Below, piece after piece: positions 17,665 through 26,700 of a stretch of 64,000 bases of DNA. A program made the position numbers and the translations under genes. How positions within the stretch are numbered: the stretch's first letter is position 1; each line of letters begins with the position of its first letter. The stretch comes from Aphanothece cf. minutissima CCALA 015 (GTDB lineage: Bacteria; Cyanobacteriota; Cyanobacteriia; PCC-6307; Cyanobiaceae): positions 186,001 to 250,000 of the forward strand of contig PVWP01000001.1 of assembly GCA_003003925.1 (NCBI GenBank), written 5' to 3'. The notes below the pieces were generated by a model. It was not told the DNA's origin. It made no database searches and was given only the letters and a program-made list of their open reading frames with translations.

Positions 17665-18384
17665 TCAGAAGAAGCGCGGCAGACCGAAGGGCAGCGACGG
17701 TGGACTGATCGGCACCGGGAGGTTCACCCCCGGCACCCGGGAGCGGATGTAGCTCTCCAGGGAGCCGTAGGCCGGCAGCGGCACCCGGAAGCCCTGGAAA
17801 AGGGGGCCGCCCAGGATGCTGTTGTAGTCGGTGACGCTCAGCCCCAGGATCGCCAGCACCACCCCGGCGGGGGAGAGGCGCAGCTTCTGGCCCGCTTCCA
17901 CGGTGGTGGCGGGCTTGCCGGTGGGTTCCCCGTCAGCGAGGGGTTCCACCTCCACCGACCCCTCCAGCACGGAGATCTCCGCCTCTCCCGACTCGTTGAC
18001 GTCGAGGAGGTAATTGGTGCCCCGCACGCTGAGGCGGGCGGAGCGGGTGCAGCCGCTCTGCTTGCCCGACACCAGGATCTGGCCCTTCTCGATCAGGAAG
18101 CAGCCCTGGCCCAGCTTGAGCAGGGCAAAGCGGTTGAGGCGGCCGGCGGCGCCGCTGTCGAAGCGGATCTGGCCGCGGCTGTTCTGGGTGCTGACCTTCT
18201 GGGGGGCGACGGCCTTCTGCTTCACCTTGGCCGTCTTGCCGTCGATGAAGAGCTCGTTGCCATCGAGGATCTCCTGCACCACCGCGCTCTCGGAGGCCCG
18301 CACGGGCAAGGGCCCGAGGGCGGGACCGACCAGGAGCACCAGGATCGGCACCATCGAGAGGCTCGGCAGGTGGCGGCGGCGCAT
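17665..18384 (-). CDS. FecR-domain secreted protein (paralogue of the FecR-CAP N-terminus)
   Basis: A 239-residue protein with a signal peptide (LPSLSMVPILVLLVGPALG) and a FecR-type domain: VVQEILDGNELFIDGKTAKV, STQNSRGQIRFDSGAAGRLNRF, GCTRSARLSVRGTNYLLDV, ISVLEGSVEVEPLADGE, VEAGQKLRLSPAG. It aligns almost residue for residue with the first half of the next gene downstream, so the two arose by tandem duplication, with the CAP domain gained or lost on one copy. I use ATG 18384 (MRRRHLPSL); the frame opens at 18423. The role is inferred to be periplasmic sensing or scaffold. Confidence 0.85.
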   Translation of the reverse strand: MRRRHLPSLSMVPILVLLVGPALGPLPVRASESAVVQEILDGNELFIDGKTAKVKQKAVAPQKVSTQNSRGQIRFDSGAAGRLNRFALLKLGQGCFLIEKGQILVSGKQSGCTRSARLSVRGTNYLLDVNESGEAEISVLEGSVEVEPLADGEPTGKPATTVEAGQKLRLSPAGVVLAILGLSVTDYNSILGGPLFQGFRVPLPAYGSLESYIRSRVPGVNLPVPISPPSLPFGLPRFF

Positions 18385-18459
18385 GGGCTCAGGGCTCCGG
18401 TGCGGATGGCCCATTCTGCTCAACCGGGCCGGAAACGCATCGACGCCGCCGGAATCGTC

Positions 18460-19164
18460 TCAGCGGGCGCAGAACCGCACCATCAGCCCGAGGCGGTTGA
18501 CGGGCTGGGCCAGTTCGGCCGGATCGAAGGGGGGAGCGGCCTCGGCGGCGGCCGCCCGCATCATCACCGGCCGGAAATCGTTGCCCTCCAGCTGCACCTC
18601 CAGGGGGTCCAGCCGGCTGAGGCCCACCGCCGCGGCCACGTCGCGGGCCTGGGTGAGGGCATCCTGGTAGGCCGCCCGCAGCAACTGGCGGCGCACCGCC
18701 GCGTCCTGGGCGCGATCGGCTTCGGTGCCCACCGGGGCCAGCCGCACCCCGGGGAGGGCCCCCACCTCCCGAATCAGGGGCTGCAGCCGCTCGGGAGCCA
18801 GCCGGCCACTCACCTGCAGGCTGGCCGTCACCGCCGCCGGCCGGCGGCGATCGGCCTCGCGCTGCCAGGTGCTCGGTGAGGTGACCCGCAGCTCCTCCAC
18901 CTGCAGCTGCTGCAGGGCCTGGCGCACCGCCGCCAGCCGCTCCTGCAGGCCCTGGAGGGCGGCGTCGGCCGTGGGGCCCTCCGCCTCCAGCGCCAGGGAG
19001 AAGGACAGCCGGCGGGTGGGCCGTTCCTGCTCGGCGCTGCCCCTGGCCTCCAGCAGGGTGCCGTCGCAGCGCAGCTGCACCTGGGCGACGGCGGCACCGG
19101 GCCCGGTGCCGAGCGCCGTCAGACCCAGCAGGACGGCGAGGGGACGCAGGACGATCGGTCGCAT
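18460..19164 (-). CDS. SIMPL domain (DUF541) protein
   Basis: A 234-residue exported protein: signal peptide (VLRPLAVLLGLTALGTGPGAAVAQ) and a SIMPL/DUF541 body with VQLRCDGTLLEARGSAEQE, SFSLALEAEGPTADAALQGLQ, LRVTSPSTWQ, VTASLQVSGRLAPERLQPLI and ALTQARDVAAAVGLSRLDPLEVQ. Bacterial SIMPL proteins are periplasmic or outer-membrane proteins of poorly known role, and OMP28 is the best known. It lies upstream of the FecR pair (about 75 bp) on the same strand and is divergent from the channel gene at 19252. Confidence 0.85.
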   Translation of the reverse strand: MRPIVLRPLAVLLGLTALGTGPGAAVAQVQLRCDGTLLEARGSAEQERPTRRLSFSLALEAEGPTADAALQGLQERLAAVRQALQQLQVEELRVTSPSTWQREADRRRPAAVTASLQVSGRLAPERLQPLIREVGALPGVRLAPVGTEADRAQDAAVRRQLLRAAYQDALTQARDVAAAVGLSRLDPLEVQLEGNDFRPVMMRAAAAEAAPPFDPAELAQPVNRLGLMVRFCAR

Positions 19165-19251
19165 GGCGGGAGGACGGCTGGAGCCAGCCTGCTCGCCCAC
19201 GGAGCCGAACGCCAGGATCGGCGGCAGGATGGGGCGATCGAAGCGTGCGCC

Positions 19252-20733
19252 TTGGCCCTGCTGCAGATCTGGATCGGCGCCCTGGCCGCCACGGCCGGGC
19301 TGCTGGTGCTGGCCCGTCTCTGCCGCCACCGGGCCCTGCCGGCGGTGCCGCTGCGGCTGCCGCTGCTGGCCATCGGCGCCTGGGCCCTGCTGAGTTCGCT
19401 GCCGCTGCAGGGGCTGCCGCCGGCCTACCGGGTGTGGGTGCTGCTCACCGACGACCTGCTGCTCACCTACGCCGCCATCCTGGTGGCCCTGTGGGCGGTC
19501 CTGCAGGTGCCCGCCCACCTGGGGCTGTGGCGGCCGCCGCCGCAGCTGCTGCTGCAGCTGCTCACCCTCGGCAGCGGCGCCCTGGCCACGGTGGTGCTGG
19601 TGCGCCAGTCGGCACGGCTGGATCTGGTGGGTCTGGTGACCACCTCCGCCGTGCTCACCGCCGTGATCGGCCTGGCCGCCCAGGAGTCCCTCAAGGACCT
19701 GTTCGCGGGCCTGGAGCTGCAGCTGGGGGACGAGTTCACCGAAGGCGACTTCCTCGAGCTGGATGAGGGCGTGCGCGGGGTGGTGGTGCAGGTGAACTGG
19801 CGGGACACCATGCTCCGCAACATGGACGGCCAGCTGGTGGTCGTCCCCAACAGCCTCGTCACCGAGCGGGTGCTGCGCAACCTGGGCCGCTCCGGGGCCG
19901 TCAGCAACCGCTTCTCGGTCGGCCTCGACTACGACCTGCCGCCCGCCCAGGCCAGGGCCCTGCTGGAGAAGGTGGTGCTGCAGCATCCCCGGGTGCTGCG
20001 GGAGCCCGCCCCCCGCATCCGCGTCAAGGAGTTCCAGGACAGCGCCATCGCTTACGAGCTGCAGGTGTGGCAGCGGGAGATGGGGGACGGCGCCATCGGC
20101 GACCTGCGCAGCGACCTGCTCGAGCAGATCTGGTACGCCCTGGCCCGGGAGGGCCAGAGCATCCCCTTCCCGGTGCGGGAGCTGCAGCCGCGCCGCTCCC
20201 GGGACCGGCCCCAGCGGGCCGCCCGGCCCTCGCCCCAGCTGTGCTGCCAGACCCTGGCCAGCGTGGGGCTCTTCACCGACCTGAGCGCCGAGCAGCTGGA
20301 GACCCTGGTGGAGGGCAGCCACCTGGTGGCCTACGGCCCCGGCGAGGCGGTGGTGCAGGAGGGGGCCGAGGGGCGCTCCATGTTCCATGTGCTGCGGGGC
20401 GCCGTGGAGATCCTCAAGGAGCTGGAGCCGGGCCACACCGTGGCCGTGCGCCAGCTGGGGCCGGGCGAAGTGTTCGGCGAGATGACCCTGTTCCTCGATG
20501 CCCCCCGCAGCGCCACGGTGCGGGCCACCGAGGAGTGCCTGCTGCTGGAGGTGGACCGGGACAGCATCAAGGGTCTGCTGGACGAGAATCCGGACCTGCT
20601 GGAGCGCTTCGCCGCCATGGTGCAGGAGCGCCAGGCGGAGCTGCGGAACCTCGACCGCGAGCAGCACTCGGAACGCTCCAACGCGCTGCTGGACACGATG
20701 AAGCGGCTCTTCTACGCCTTCAAGGGCAGCTGA
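19252..20733 (+). CDS. MscS-family channel with C-terminal cyclic-nucleotide-binding domain (bCNG type)
   Basis: A 493-residue channel. Several N-terminal membrane helices (~5-120) precede the MscS pore and beta domain (VLTAVIGLAAQESLKDLFAGLELQL, GDFLELDEGVRGVVVQVNWRDTML, LVVVPNSLVTERVLRNL, ~130-300). The C-terminal cNMP domain (~335-450) keeps an intact phosphate-binding cassette, LGPGEVFGEMTLFLDAPRSA, with the Gly-Glu pair and the Arg that contacts the cyclic phosphate. This is the architecture of the bacterial cyclic-nucleotide-gated branch of the MscS superfamily, reported to be ligand- rather than tension-gated. The start is TTG; no in-frame ATG or GTG lies upstream. Its stop overlaps the start of cyclase 3 (TGATG). 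Confidence 0.92.
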   Translation: MALLQIWIGALAATAGLLVLARLCRHRALPAVPLRLPLLAIGAWALLSSLPLQGLPPAYRVWVLLTDDLLLTYAAILVALWAVLQVPAHLGLWRPPPQLLLQLLTLGSGALATVVLVRQSARLDLVGLVTTSAVLTAVIGLAAQESLKDLFAGLELQLGDEFTEGDFLELDEGVRGVVVQVNWRDTMLRNMDGQLVVVPNSLVTERVLRNLGRSGAVSNRFSVGLDYDLPPAQARALLEKVVLQHPRVLREPAPRIRVKEFQDSAIAYELQVWQREMGDGAIGDLRSDLLEQIWYALAREGQSIPFPVRELQPRRSRDRPQRAARPSPQLCCQTLASVGLFTDLSAEQLETLVEGSHLVAYGPGEAVVQEGAEGRSMFHVLRGAVEILKELEPGHTVAVRQLGPGEVFGEMTLFLDAPRSATVRATEECLLLEVDRDSIKGLLDENPDLLERFAAMVQERQAELRNLDREQHSERSNALLDTMKRLFYAFKGS

Positions 20734-22685
20734 TGGACAGCGGCACCCCGCCCGGCCCCAAGGCGACGTCCTGGTCGGCACGGCTGCGGGCGCTCCACCT
20801 CGCGGACGGCCTGCGCTCCCTCGTCCCCTACGCCGCCGCCGGGCTGCTGCTGCTGGCGCTGCAGCGCAGCCCCGTCAATGAGACCCTCAACCTGCTGCTT
20901 TACGACCTGATCACCAGCCTGCGTCCGGCGCCGCCGGGCACGGACAAGCCGATCACGATCATCGGCATCGACGAATCGGACCTCGCCACCTACGGCTTTC
21001 CCATCGACGACCGGGTGCTGTGCGAGGCGATCGACCGCCTGAGCGCCGGTGGGGCGGTGGCGATCGGCCTCGACATCTACCGCGACCAGGGGGTGGGCCC
21101 CGGCCAGGCCTGCCTGCGCGAACGGTTCCGCACCAACCCCCGCCTCGTCTCGATCTTCAATGTGGCCGAGGCCATCGGCCCGGTGCCGGGCACGCCGCCC
21201 GATCGGCAGGGGTTCAACGATCTGGTGCTGGATACCGACGGGGTGCTCCGCCGCGATCTGGTGCATGTGGCCGGCCAGGACCAAGCCACCGTGTCGCTGG
21301 CCCTGCGCCTGCTGGAGGTGGGCAGGGGCCAGCGCAGCCTGCGGCAGCGGCTGGACGCGGGGCGGGAACCGGGCCCGTGGCTGGAGCCGGCCTCGGGGGG
21401 GTACGACCAGCTCGATGCCGCTGGATACCAGCAGATGCTGTCCTTCCACCAGCTCGGCAGCTTCCACCTCTGGAACCTCCAGGATGTGCTCGGCCGCCGG
21501 CCGATCCCCGCCGACCAGATCCGTGGCCACATCGTGCTGATCGGCAGCACCGCTCGGAGCCTGCGCGACATTTTCCCGGTGCCCCACACCCGTTCCGTCC
21601 TCGGGGCGAATCAGTTGCTGGTGCCCGGTGTTGAGATCCACGCCCATCGCCTGGCCGCCCTGATGGACCGCAACGTCGCCGGCGACCCGCGGCGGCTGCG
21701 GACGCTGCCCGGCTGGGTGGAGAGGCTCGCCGAAGGGGTGGCGGTGGTGCTGGGGATCGTGCTGGGGGAGGCCTTCGTGCTGCTGCGCCGCAGCGTGATC
21801 GTGGTGGGGCTGGTGGCGGTGCTGATGGTGGGTGGCGCCGTGCTGCTGCTCTATCACTACGTCTGGATCGGGCTGAGCCTGCCCCTCACCGGGCTGATCG
21901 CCATGGCCGGTGCGGCATGGGTGCGCCGGGGCGCCTCCAGCCAGAAACAGCGCCAGCAGATCGAGCGGCTGCTCGGCCAGACCACCTCCCCGGCCGTGGC
22001 GCGCCAGCTCTGGAACCAGCGCGATGGCCTGCTCAGCGACGGCCGCTTCGAGGGGCGCCAGCTGCCGGTCACGGTGCTGATGCTGGACACCTGCCAGTTC
22101 ACGAGCGTCTCGGAACGGCTCAGTCCCGGTGAGCTGCTCGCCTGGCTGAACCGGGGCATGGCCCTGTTCGTCCCTGCCATCACGCGCCGGGGCGGCATGG
22201 TCAACAAGTTCACCGGGGATGGCCTGCTGGCGGTCTTCGGGGCCCCCCTGAGCAGCGGCGAGGAGGCGGATGCGAAAGCGGCCATCGATGCGGCCCTGGC
22301 CATCCAGCGCGCCGTGGCCAGCCTCAACGAGGAGCTCCAGAGGGAAGGGCTGCCGGCGATGGGGCTGCGCATCGGCGTCCATTCCGGCCCGGTCCTGGCC
22401 GGATCGATGGGCAGCAGCGAACGGCTGGAGTACGCCGTGATCGGCGATGCGGTGAACTGCGCCGCCCGGTTGGAGAGCCTCGACAAGGAGCGTCAGACCA
22501 ATCTCTGCCGTGTGCTGGTGTCGTCCACCACCGAGGAACTGCTGCCCAAGGGCCTGCCACTGGAGTGGCTCGACTGGGGGGCGATCAACCTCAAGGGGCG
22601 CAGCGAACCGCTGCGCATCTGGGAACTGCGGGGTGGCCTCAGGCGGGACAGCGCACTGGAATCCGCTCGGGCCACTGGGCCGTGA
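20733..22685 (+). CDS. CHASE2-domain adenylate/guanylate cyclase (class III), cyclase 3, coupled to the channel
   Basis: A 650-residue membrane cyclase. A CHASE2 sensor (~45-320: PITIIGIDESDLATYGFPID, AIGLDIYRDQG, GHIVLIGSTARSLRDIFPVPH, VPGVEIHAHRLAALMD) is followed by TM helices (~335-410) and the catalytic domain. Metal aspartates are in VLMLDTCQFT and NKFTGDGLLAVFG. The segment EYAVIGDAVNCAARLE keeps the Asn and Arg but has Ala where canonical class IIIb adenylate cyclases have Thr, so nucleotide preference is open. The ATG overlaps the stop of the cNMP-binding channel by one base (20733), strongly implying coupled synthesis: the enzyme makes the ligand, the channel reads it. The end converges on and overlaps the DUF928-like gene. 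Confidence 0.92.
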   Translation: MDSGTPPGPKATSWSARLRALHLADGLRSLVPYAAAGLLLLALQRSPVNETLNLLLYDLITSLRPAPPGTDKPITIIGIDESDLATYGFPIDDRVLCEAIDRLSAGGAVAIGLDIYRDQGVGPGQACLRERFRTNPRLVSIFNVAEAIGPVPGTPPDRQGFNDLVLDTDGVLRRDLVHVAGQDQATVSLALRLLEVGRGQRSLRQRLDAGREPGPWLEPASGGYDQLDAAGYQQMLSFHQLGSFHLWNLQDVLGRRPIPADQIRGHIVLIGSTARSLRDIFPVPHTRSVLGANQLLVPGVEIHAHRLAALMDRNVAGDPRRLRTLPGWVERLAEGVAVVLGIVLGEAFVLLRRSVIVVGLVAVLMVGGAVLLLYHYVWIGLSLPLTGLIAMAGAAWVRRGASSQKQRQQIERLLGQTTSPAVARQLWNQRDGLLSDGRFEGRQLPVTVLMLDTCQFTSVSERLSPGELLAWLNRGMALFVPAITRRGGMVNKFTGDGLLAVFGAPLSSGEEADAKAAIDAALAIQRAVASLNEELQREGLPAMGLRIGVHSGPVLAGSMGSSERLEYAVIGDAVNCAARLESLDKERQTNLCRVLVSSTTEELLPKGLPLEWLDWGAINLKGRSEPLRIWELRGGLRRDSALESARATGP

Positions 22686-23334
22686 TCAGGTCGGACAGGC
22701 CGAAGGCGGAGCCGACCTCCTCCCGGGGCACGCTGGCGCCGCAGGAGCGGTGCAGCTTCACCAGGGACGCCTGAACGGCCCCATCCTCCTTGGAGGCATC
22801 GGCCACCAGCAGGCTGAGGGCCGGCGGTGAGTCGGCGGCCACGAAGTTGAGCGGGTCGGCGGGGGTGGGGGTCGCCGCGGCCCCGGGGCAGAGGTAGCTG
22901 GACTCCCAGATCGTCGGCACCTTCACAGACGGCATGGTGATCAGGGTGATGCCCGGGGTGGAGGCCGGCAGCACCAGGCGCTGGCCCGAGGCCATCGCAG
23001 CATCGGCGGTGCCGCGGCCGCTCAGGGGGCGGAAGGTGATCTCCAGGGGGCTGGGGGAGGCGCTGGGGCCTTCAAGCAGGCCGAGGTAGCGCTCCTTGCC
23101 GGGGGCGAAGACGCTGCTGGCCGGCACCAGGTGGGCCAGCAGGCGGCTGGAGCAGTCACCGCGGGTGCCTCCGCCGACCCGGCGCCCCGGGAAGCTCTTG
23201 CGCAGATCGCTCTGGGCCTGCGCTGGCGGCGGTTCCAGCGCCGCCAGCGGGGCCAGGGTGAGAAGCCCTGCCGCCAGGGCCGTGCCGGCAGCCCATCGCC
23301 GGGTGGTCGATTGCTGAGGGAACACTGTCTTCAT
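22639..23334 (-). CDS. DUF928-like secreted protein
   Basis: A 231-residue protein with a signal peptide (GTALAAGLLTLAPLAAL, cleavage after AQA) and a start of the mature chain typical of DUF928: KSFPGRRVGGGTRGDC, then LLAHLVPASSVFAPG, and a cysteine-containing tail (ESSYLCPGA, RSCGASVP, PVRCPA). The four to five cysteines suit an oxidised periplasmic domain. DUF928 genes in cyanobacteria often lie near CHASE2 and CHAT/TPS genes, as here, but their role is unknown. I use ATG 23334 (MKTVFPQQ). The 3' end overlaps cyclase 3 by 47 bp in convergent orientation. Confidence 0.75.
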   Translation of the reverse strand: MKTVFPQQSTTRRWAAGTALAAGLLTLAPLAALEPPPAQAQSDLRKSFPGRRVGGGTRGDCSSRLLAHLVPASSVFAPGKERYLGLLEGPSASPSPLEITFRPLSGRGTADAAMASGQRLVLPASTPGITLITMPSVKVPTIWESSYLCPGAAATPTPADPLNFVAADSPPALSLLVADASKEDGAVQASLVKLHRSCGASVPREEVGSAFGLSDLITAQWPERIPVRCPA

Positions 23335-23376
23335 GACCACGGCAGATGGCAAGGATTCAGGAGAACGCCTGGCAAC

Positions 23377-23736
23377 TCATGACAACCAGAAGCCCGGCGA
23401 TGCCTGACGGATGGCCAGCCAGGCCCAGAGGAGCTTGGTGATGATGTGAAGCGCCTGATCAAACGCCAGGCTCCAGAGACGTCGGCATTTGCCGAAGTCA
23501 ATCAACAGATGCACCACCCATTCTGCCACACCCAAAAGGGGGGACTGGGTGATCGCTCCCACCAGACATCCATGGATGGCGGCATGGGAGGTGAGCCACC
23601 AACCCCAGCCGAGGGTCACATCGCAACCGGGGCATTTCTCGCGGGCCATGCGATCGCTCTGGAGCCCGAAATCCCCGACGAAATGGGCCATCGCCAGCAT
23701 CAGAAAGACGTTGAAGACAGCTGACAGATCAGGCAC
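23377..23736 (-). CDS. DUF3307 family small membrane protein
   Basis: A 119-residue protein with three to four hydrophobic stretches and the DUF3307 pattern: LMLAMAHFVGDFGLQSDRMA, SHAAIHGCLVGAI, EWVVHLLIDFGKCRRLWSLAFDQALHIITK. DUF3307 proteins are small integral membrane proteins of unknown role. Local GC is somewhat lower than in the neighbours. It lies 46 bp beyond the TpsA-CHAT stop on the same strand and could be cotranscribed with it. Confidence 0.8.
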   Translation of the reverse strand: MPDLSAVFNVFLMLAMAHFVGDFGLQSDRMAREKCPGCDVTLGWGWWLTSHAAIHGCLVGAITQSPLLGVAEWVVHLLIDFGKCRRLWSLAFDQALHIITKLLWAWLAIRQASPGFWLS

Positions 23737-23781
23737 AGAGTGAAGAACCGGGATGACCGGAGAAGCTCGTCAGGGGAGGCC

Positions 23782-26700
23782 TCACCAGGGAGTGCCGATC
23801 AACTGAACCCCCGCCCAGAAGTAGGGATGGGTCACACCCGCCGCAATCCGACGCCGCTGGGATGGGCTCAGCTCCGTGAGAAGGGGAAGGCCATCGGACC
23901 CGATGACCTTATCGCCTTCCAGACGCACCTTGCCAGTGGACATGGCCTGGCGCGTGGACCGCAGGGCTTCGGCTTTCTGCATTCCCTGGTCGAGGAAGCG
24001 ATAGAGCTGCAGGAAATAGGCGGAGGTGGCGACATCATCCACATACCAGAGCGTGCCGATGGCACTGCGGGATCCCGCCTGCAGCGCCAGGCCGGCGAAT
24101 CCGAGTTCGCTGTCACTGTCACCCAGGGCCGTGCGACAGGCGCTGAGCACGAACAGTTCCAACGGGCTGCCGCTGCGCTGCTGGCGCAGGCGGGCGAACT
24201 CCTGCAGGCTCACCGAGCCGGTGCCGGTGTAGATGCGGGCCTGGGAGGGGCCACCGGGCATGAATTCGGCATGGGTGGCCACATGCAGGCGCTCGTAGCG
24301 CGGGTCGGCCGCCTTGCTCAGCAGCACCTCCGGGGAAAAGCTCCGGTTCAGGAAGCGGTCGACCCCGACCCCCTCCGGGATGCCGGCCAGTTCCTCGGGC
24401 ACCAGGGGCAGGGGGCTGAGCCCCTCGAACTCCGAGGCGCCCGCCGCCAGCACCCGCCCCCGGGTCTGGCGCGGAGGGCCGAAGGAGGTGAGGTTGAGGG
24501 ACGGGGTGATCGAGAAGCCGTAGCGATCACCGAAGTAGCTGGTGCCGTCGTGGAGGGCCGCGAAGGGGAGACCCTGGAGGCCCCGGTCGGCAACGATCAC
24601 CAGGGTGGTGATGCCCTTGGCCCGGAGTTCCGCGGCGATGGGCTCGATCAGGGCCCGGTGGATCTGCCGGGACGGGGACTGGGGATTGTCCACCTGCAGG
24701 GGTTCGAGGCGGGCCAGCTGCCGGTACAGCGCCCGCAGCTGGTCGCCGAAGCGCTCCCTGGAGAGCTCGACGCGCTTGCCGACGGGCTCCCCCCGGCGGC
24801 TGAGCAGGATCAGATCGAGGAACGAATTGGCCGGCTTCGGCCCGGTGGCGCCGGCGGCCCCGGGCTCCTGGTCCGCCACAGGCTTCGGCTCCTGGCCCGC
24901 CACGGGCTTCTGTTCGGTGAAGGACACCATCAGCACCGCCGGATTGAAGCGCTCGTCCTCCTGGCCCCCCTTCTGGGAGGCCTTGCTGAGCAGCTGCTGC
25001 AGTTCCTCGAGGCGCAGGGTTCCGCCGGACTCCCCCGCCGTTCCCACATCCCCCAGGGTGCGGCGCACGTCCTCGGTGCGCTGCTGATCGCCGTCGGTGA
25101 TCGCCGCGGCCACCAGGGCCGGGGACAGGCTGGTGGTGGTGACACTGAGGGGACCGGGCACCGGCAGCGACCCGCCGGTGAGGCTGAAATCGGCCTCCGA
25201 AAGGTTCACCGCCAGGGCATCGGAGCCCACCCCGCGCCGGCTGCTGGTGAGGGTGGAGCCGAAGGGTGTCGTCTGGGTGGACGGAAAGATGCGGTAGCCG
25301 AGATCGGGCAGGAGGAACGACGGGCTCGACGGGGAGAACGGTGAGGAGGCCCCCGGAGCCGTTGCTCCCGGAGCCGTGACCGTCTGGGGCGGCGCCGGCG
25401 TGACGGGCGGGGTGGGGCTGACGGGTGGGATGGGGGTGACGGGCGGGTCGGGGGGCGCCGGGGGCGGCGCCGGTGTCGCCGCCAGGTCGCCGCCGAAGCT
25501 GAAGGGCAGCTGGGGATCGCCGGTCGTGACGACGCCTTGCAGCGTGAAACCGACGGCCAGGGACACCCTGGCGGGATCGAAGGCGCCGGAGATGCCGCGG
25601 GCCCTGATCAGCTCGGAGGGGGTGATGACCCCCACGACCGGCGGTGACGCCACCTCCAGTCCCCCGCCGAGGAGGGTGTCGCCGAAGACGGAGAGCTGGT
25701 CGGCGGTGGAGAGGTCGAACAGGAGCTGGCTGTCGGCCCCCAGGGTGAGGCTGGCGGCGCGGACGCGAAGCGATCCGACGGGATCGAGCGTGGCGACCGG
25801 TGCCCCTGGGAGCGGGGACCCTTCGTTGATGAAGGTCCCCAGGGAGGAGTCCACCTCGATCAGGCCGGACCCCTGGATCGTTCCTTCATTGCGGAAGGTG
25901 TTGTCGTCGATGCGCAACCGCGCCGCGCCCGTGCCCTGCAGCACGATCGAGGAACCGGGCGAGACGACGGCGCTCTGCAGGTCCAGCGTCGCCGAGGGAC
26001 CGATCACGATGGATCCGGCGTTCTGGAGGGCCGCCAGCCGGGTGGTTCCCGACAGCTGCAGCTGGGCCCCGCTCTCCACGGCCAGATTCGGACCGGCGAT
26101 CGTGGCCTGGTTGAGCGCGAGGGTCGCCCCCGTGGCGACGTTGATCCGGGTGGTCTTCACGGGCGTCGGATCCGTGACCGTGCCCCGGTCGATGCCGCTG
26201 CTCTGGGCTGATGGACCGATCCGCAGCAGCGCCGTCGAGAAGGCGGTGACAGTGCGGCCGGGACCCTGGAAGTATCGCCTGGAGACATCCAGAACGGCCG
26301 GCCTGGGATCATTGAGGAGACCCAGTTGAATGGCCCCGACACTTGAGGGGCTCCAGCTGAATTCGCCGGTCCGAAGGGTGCCGGAACGCAGCTGGAACGG
26401 TTCGAAGGCTCCGGTGAGTTCGATGTTGCCGTCGATCCGCGAGGCCCCCTGGAAGGTCCGCAGGGTGCCGGTGTTAATATCCACCGCGCCCTTCTGCCAG
26501 CTGATCGATCCCGCCGGCGTGGAGGGGTCGGCGGACTTCTGATACCAGAGATCCACATCCAGCCGGCCCCCAGCGGAGGTGTTGGAGAAGGCCGCGGGAT
26601 CCACGCCGGGAACGTTGATCAGAATGTCGCCGTCGGCCCGCAGCTCCAGGGCGGCGTTCGCCCCGGCCGTCTTCTCGACCGGAGCCAGCAGGGAGATGGT

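Noticed and set aside
20067..20732. Upstream extension of cyclase 3 frame into the channel gene
   Set aside because: Translated sequence is Gly/Arg/Pro-rich without motifs; the ATG at 20733 overlapping the channel stop gives a normal CHASE2 start.
18460..20781. 773-codon minus frame joining the SIMPL gene with sequence opposite the channel
   Set aside because: Only the last 234 codons (from ATG 19164) have protein-like composition; the rest is the shadow of the MscS channel gene.
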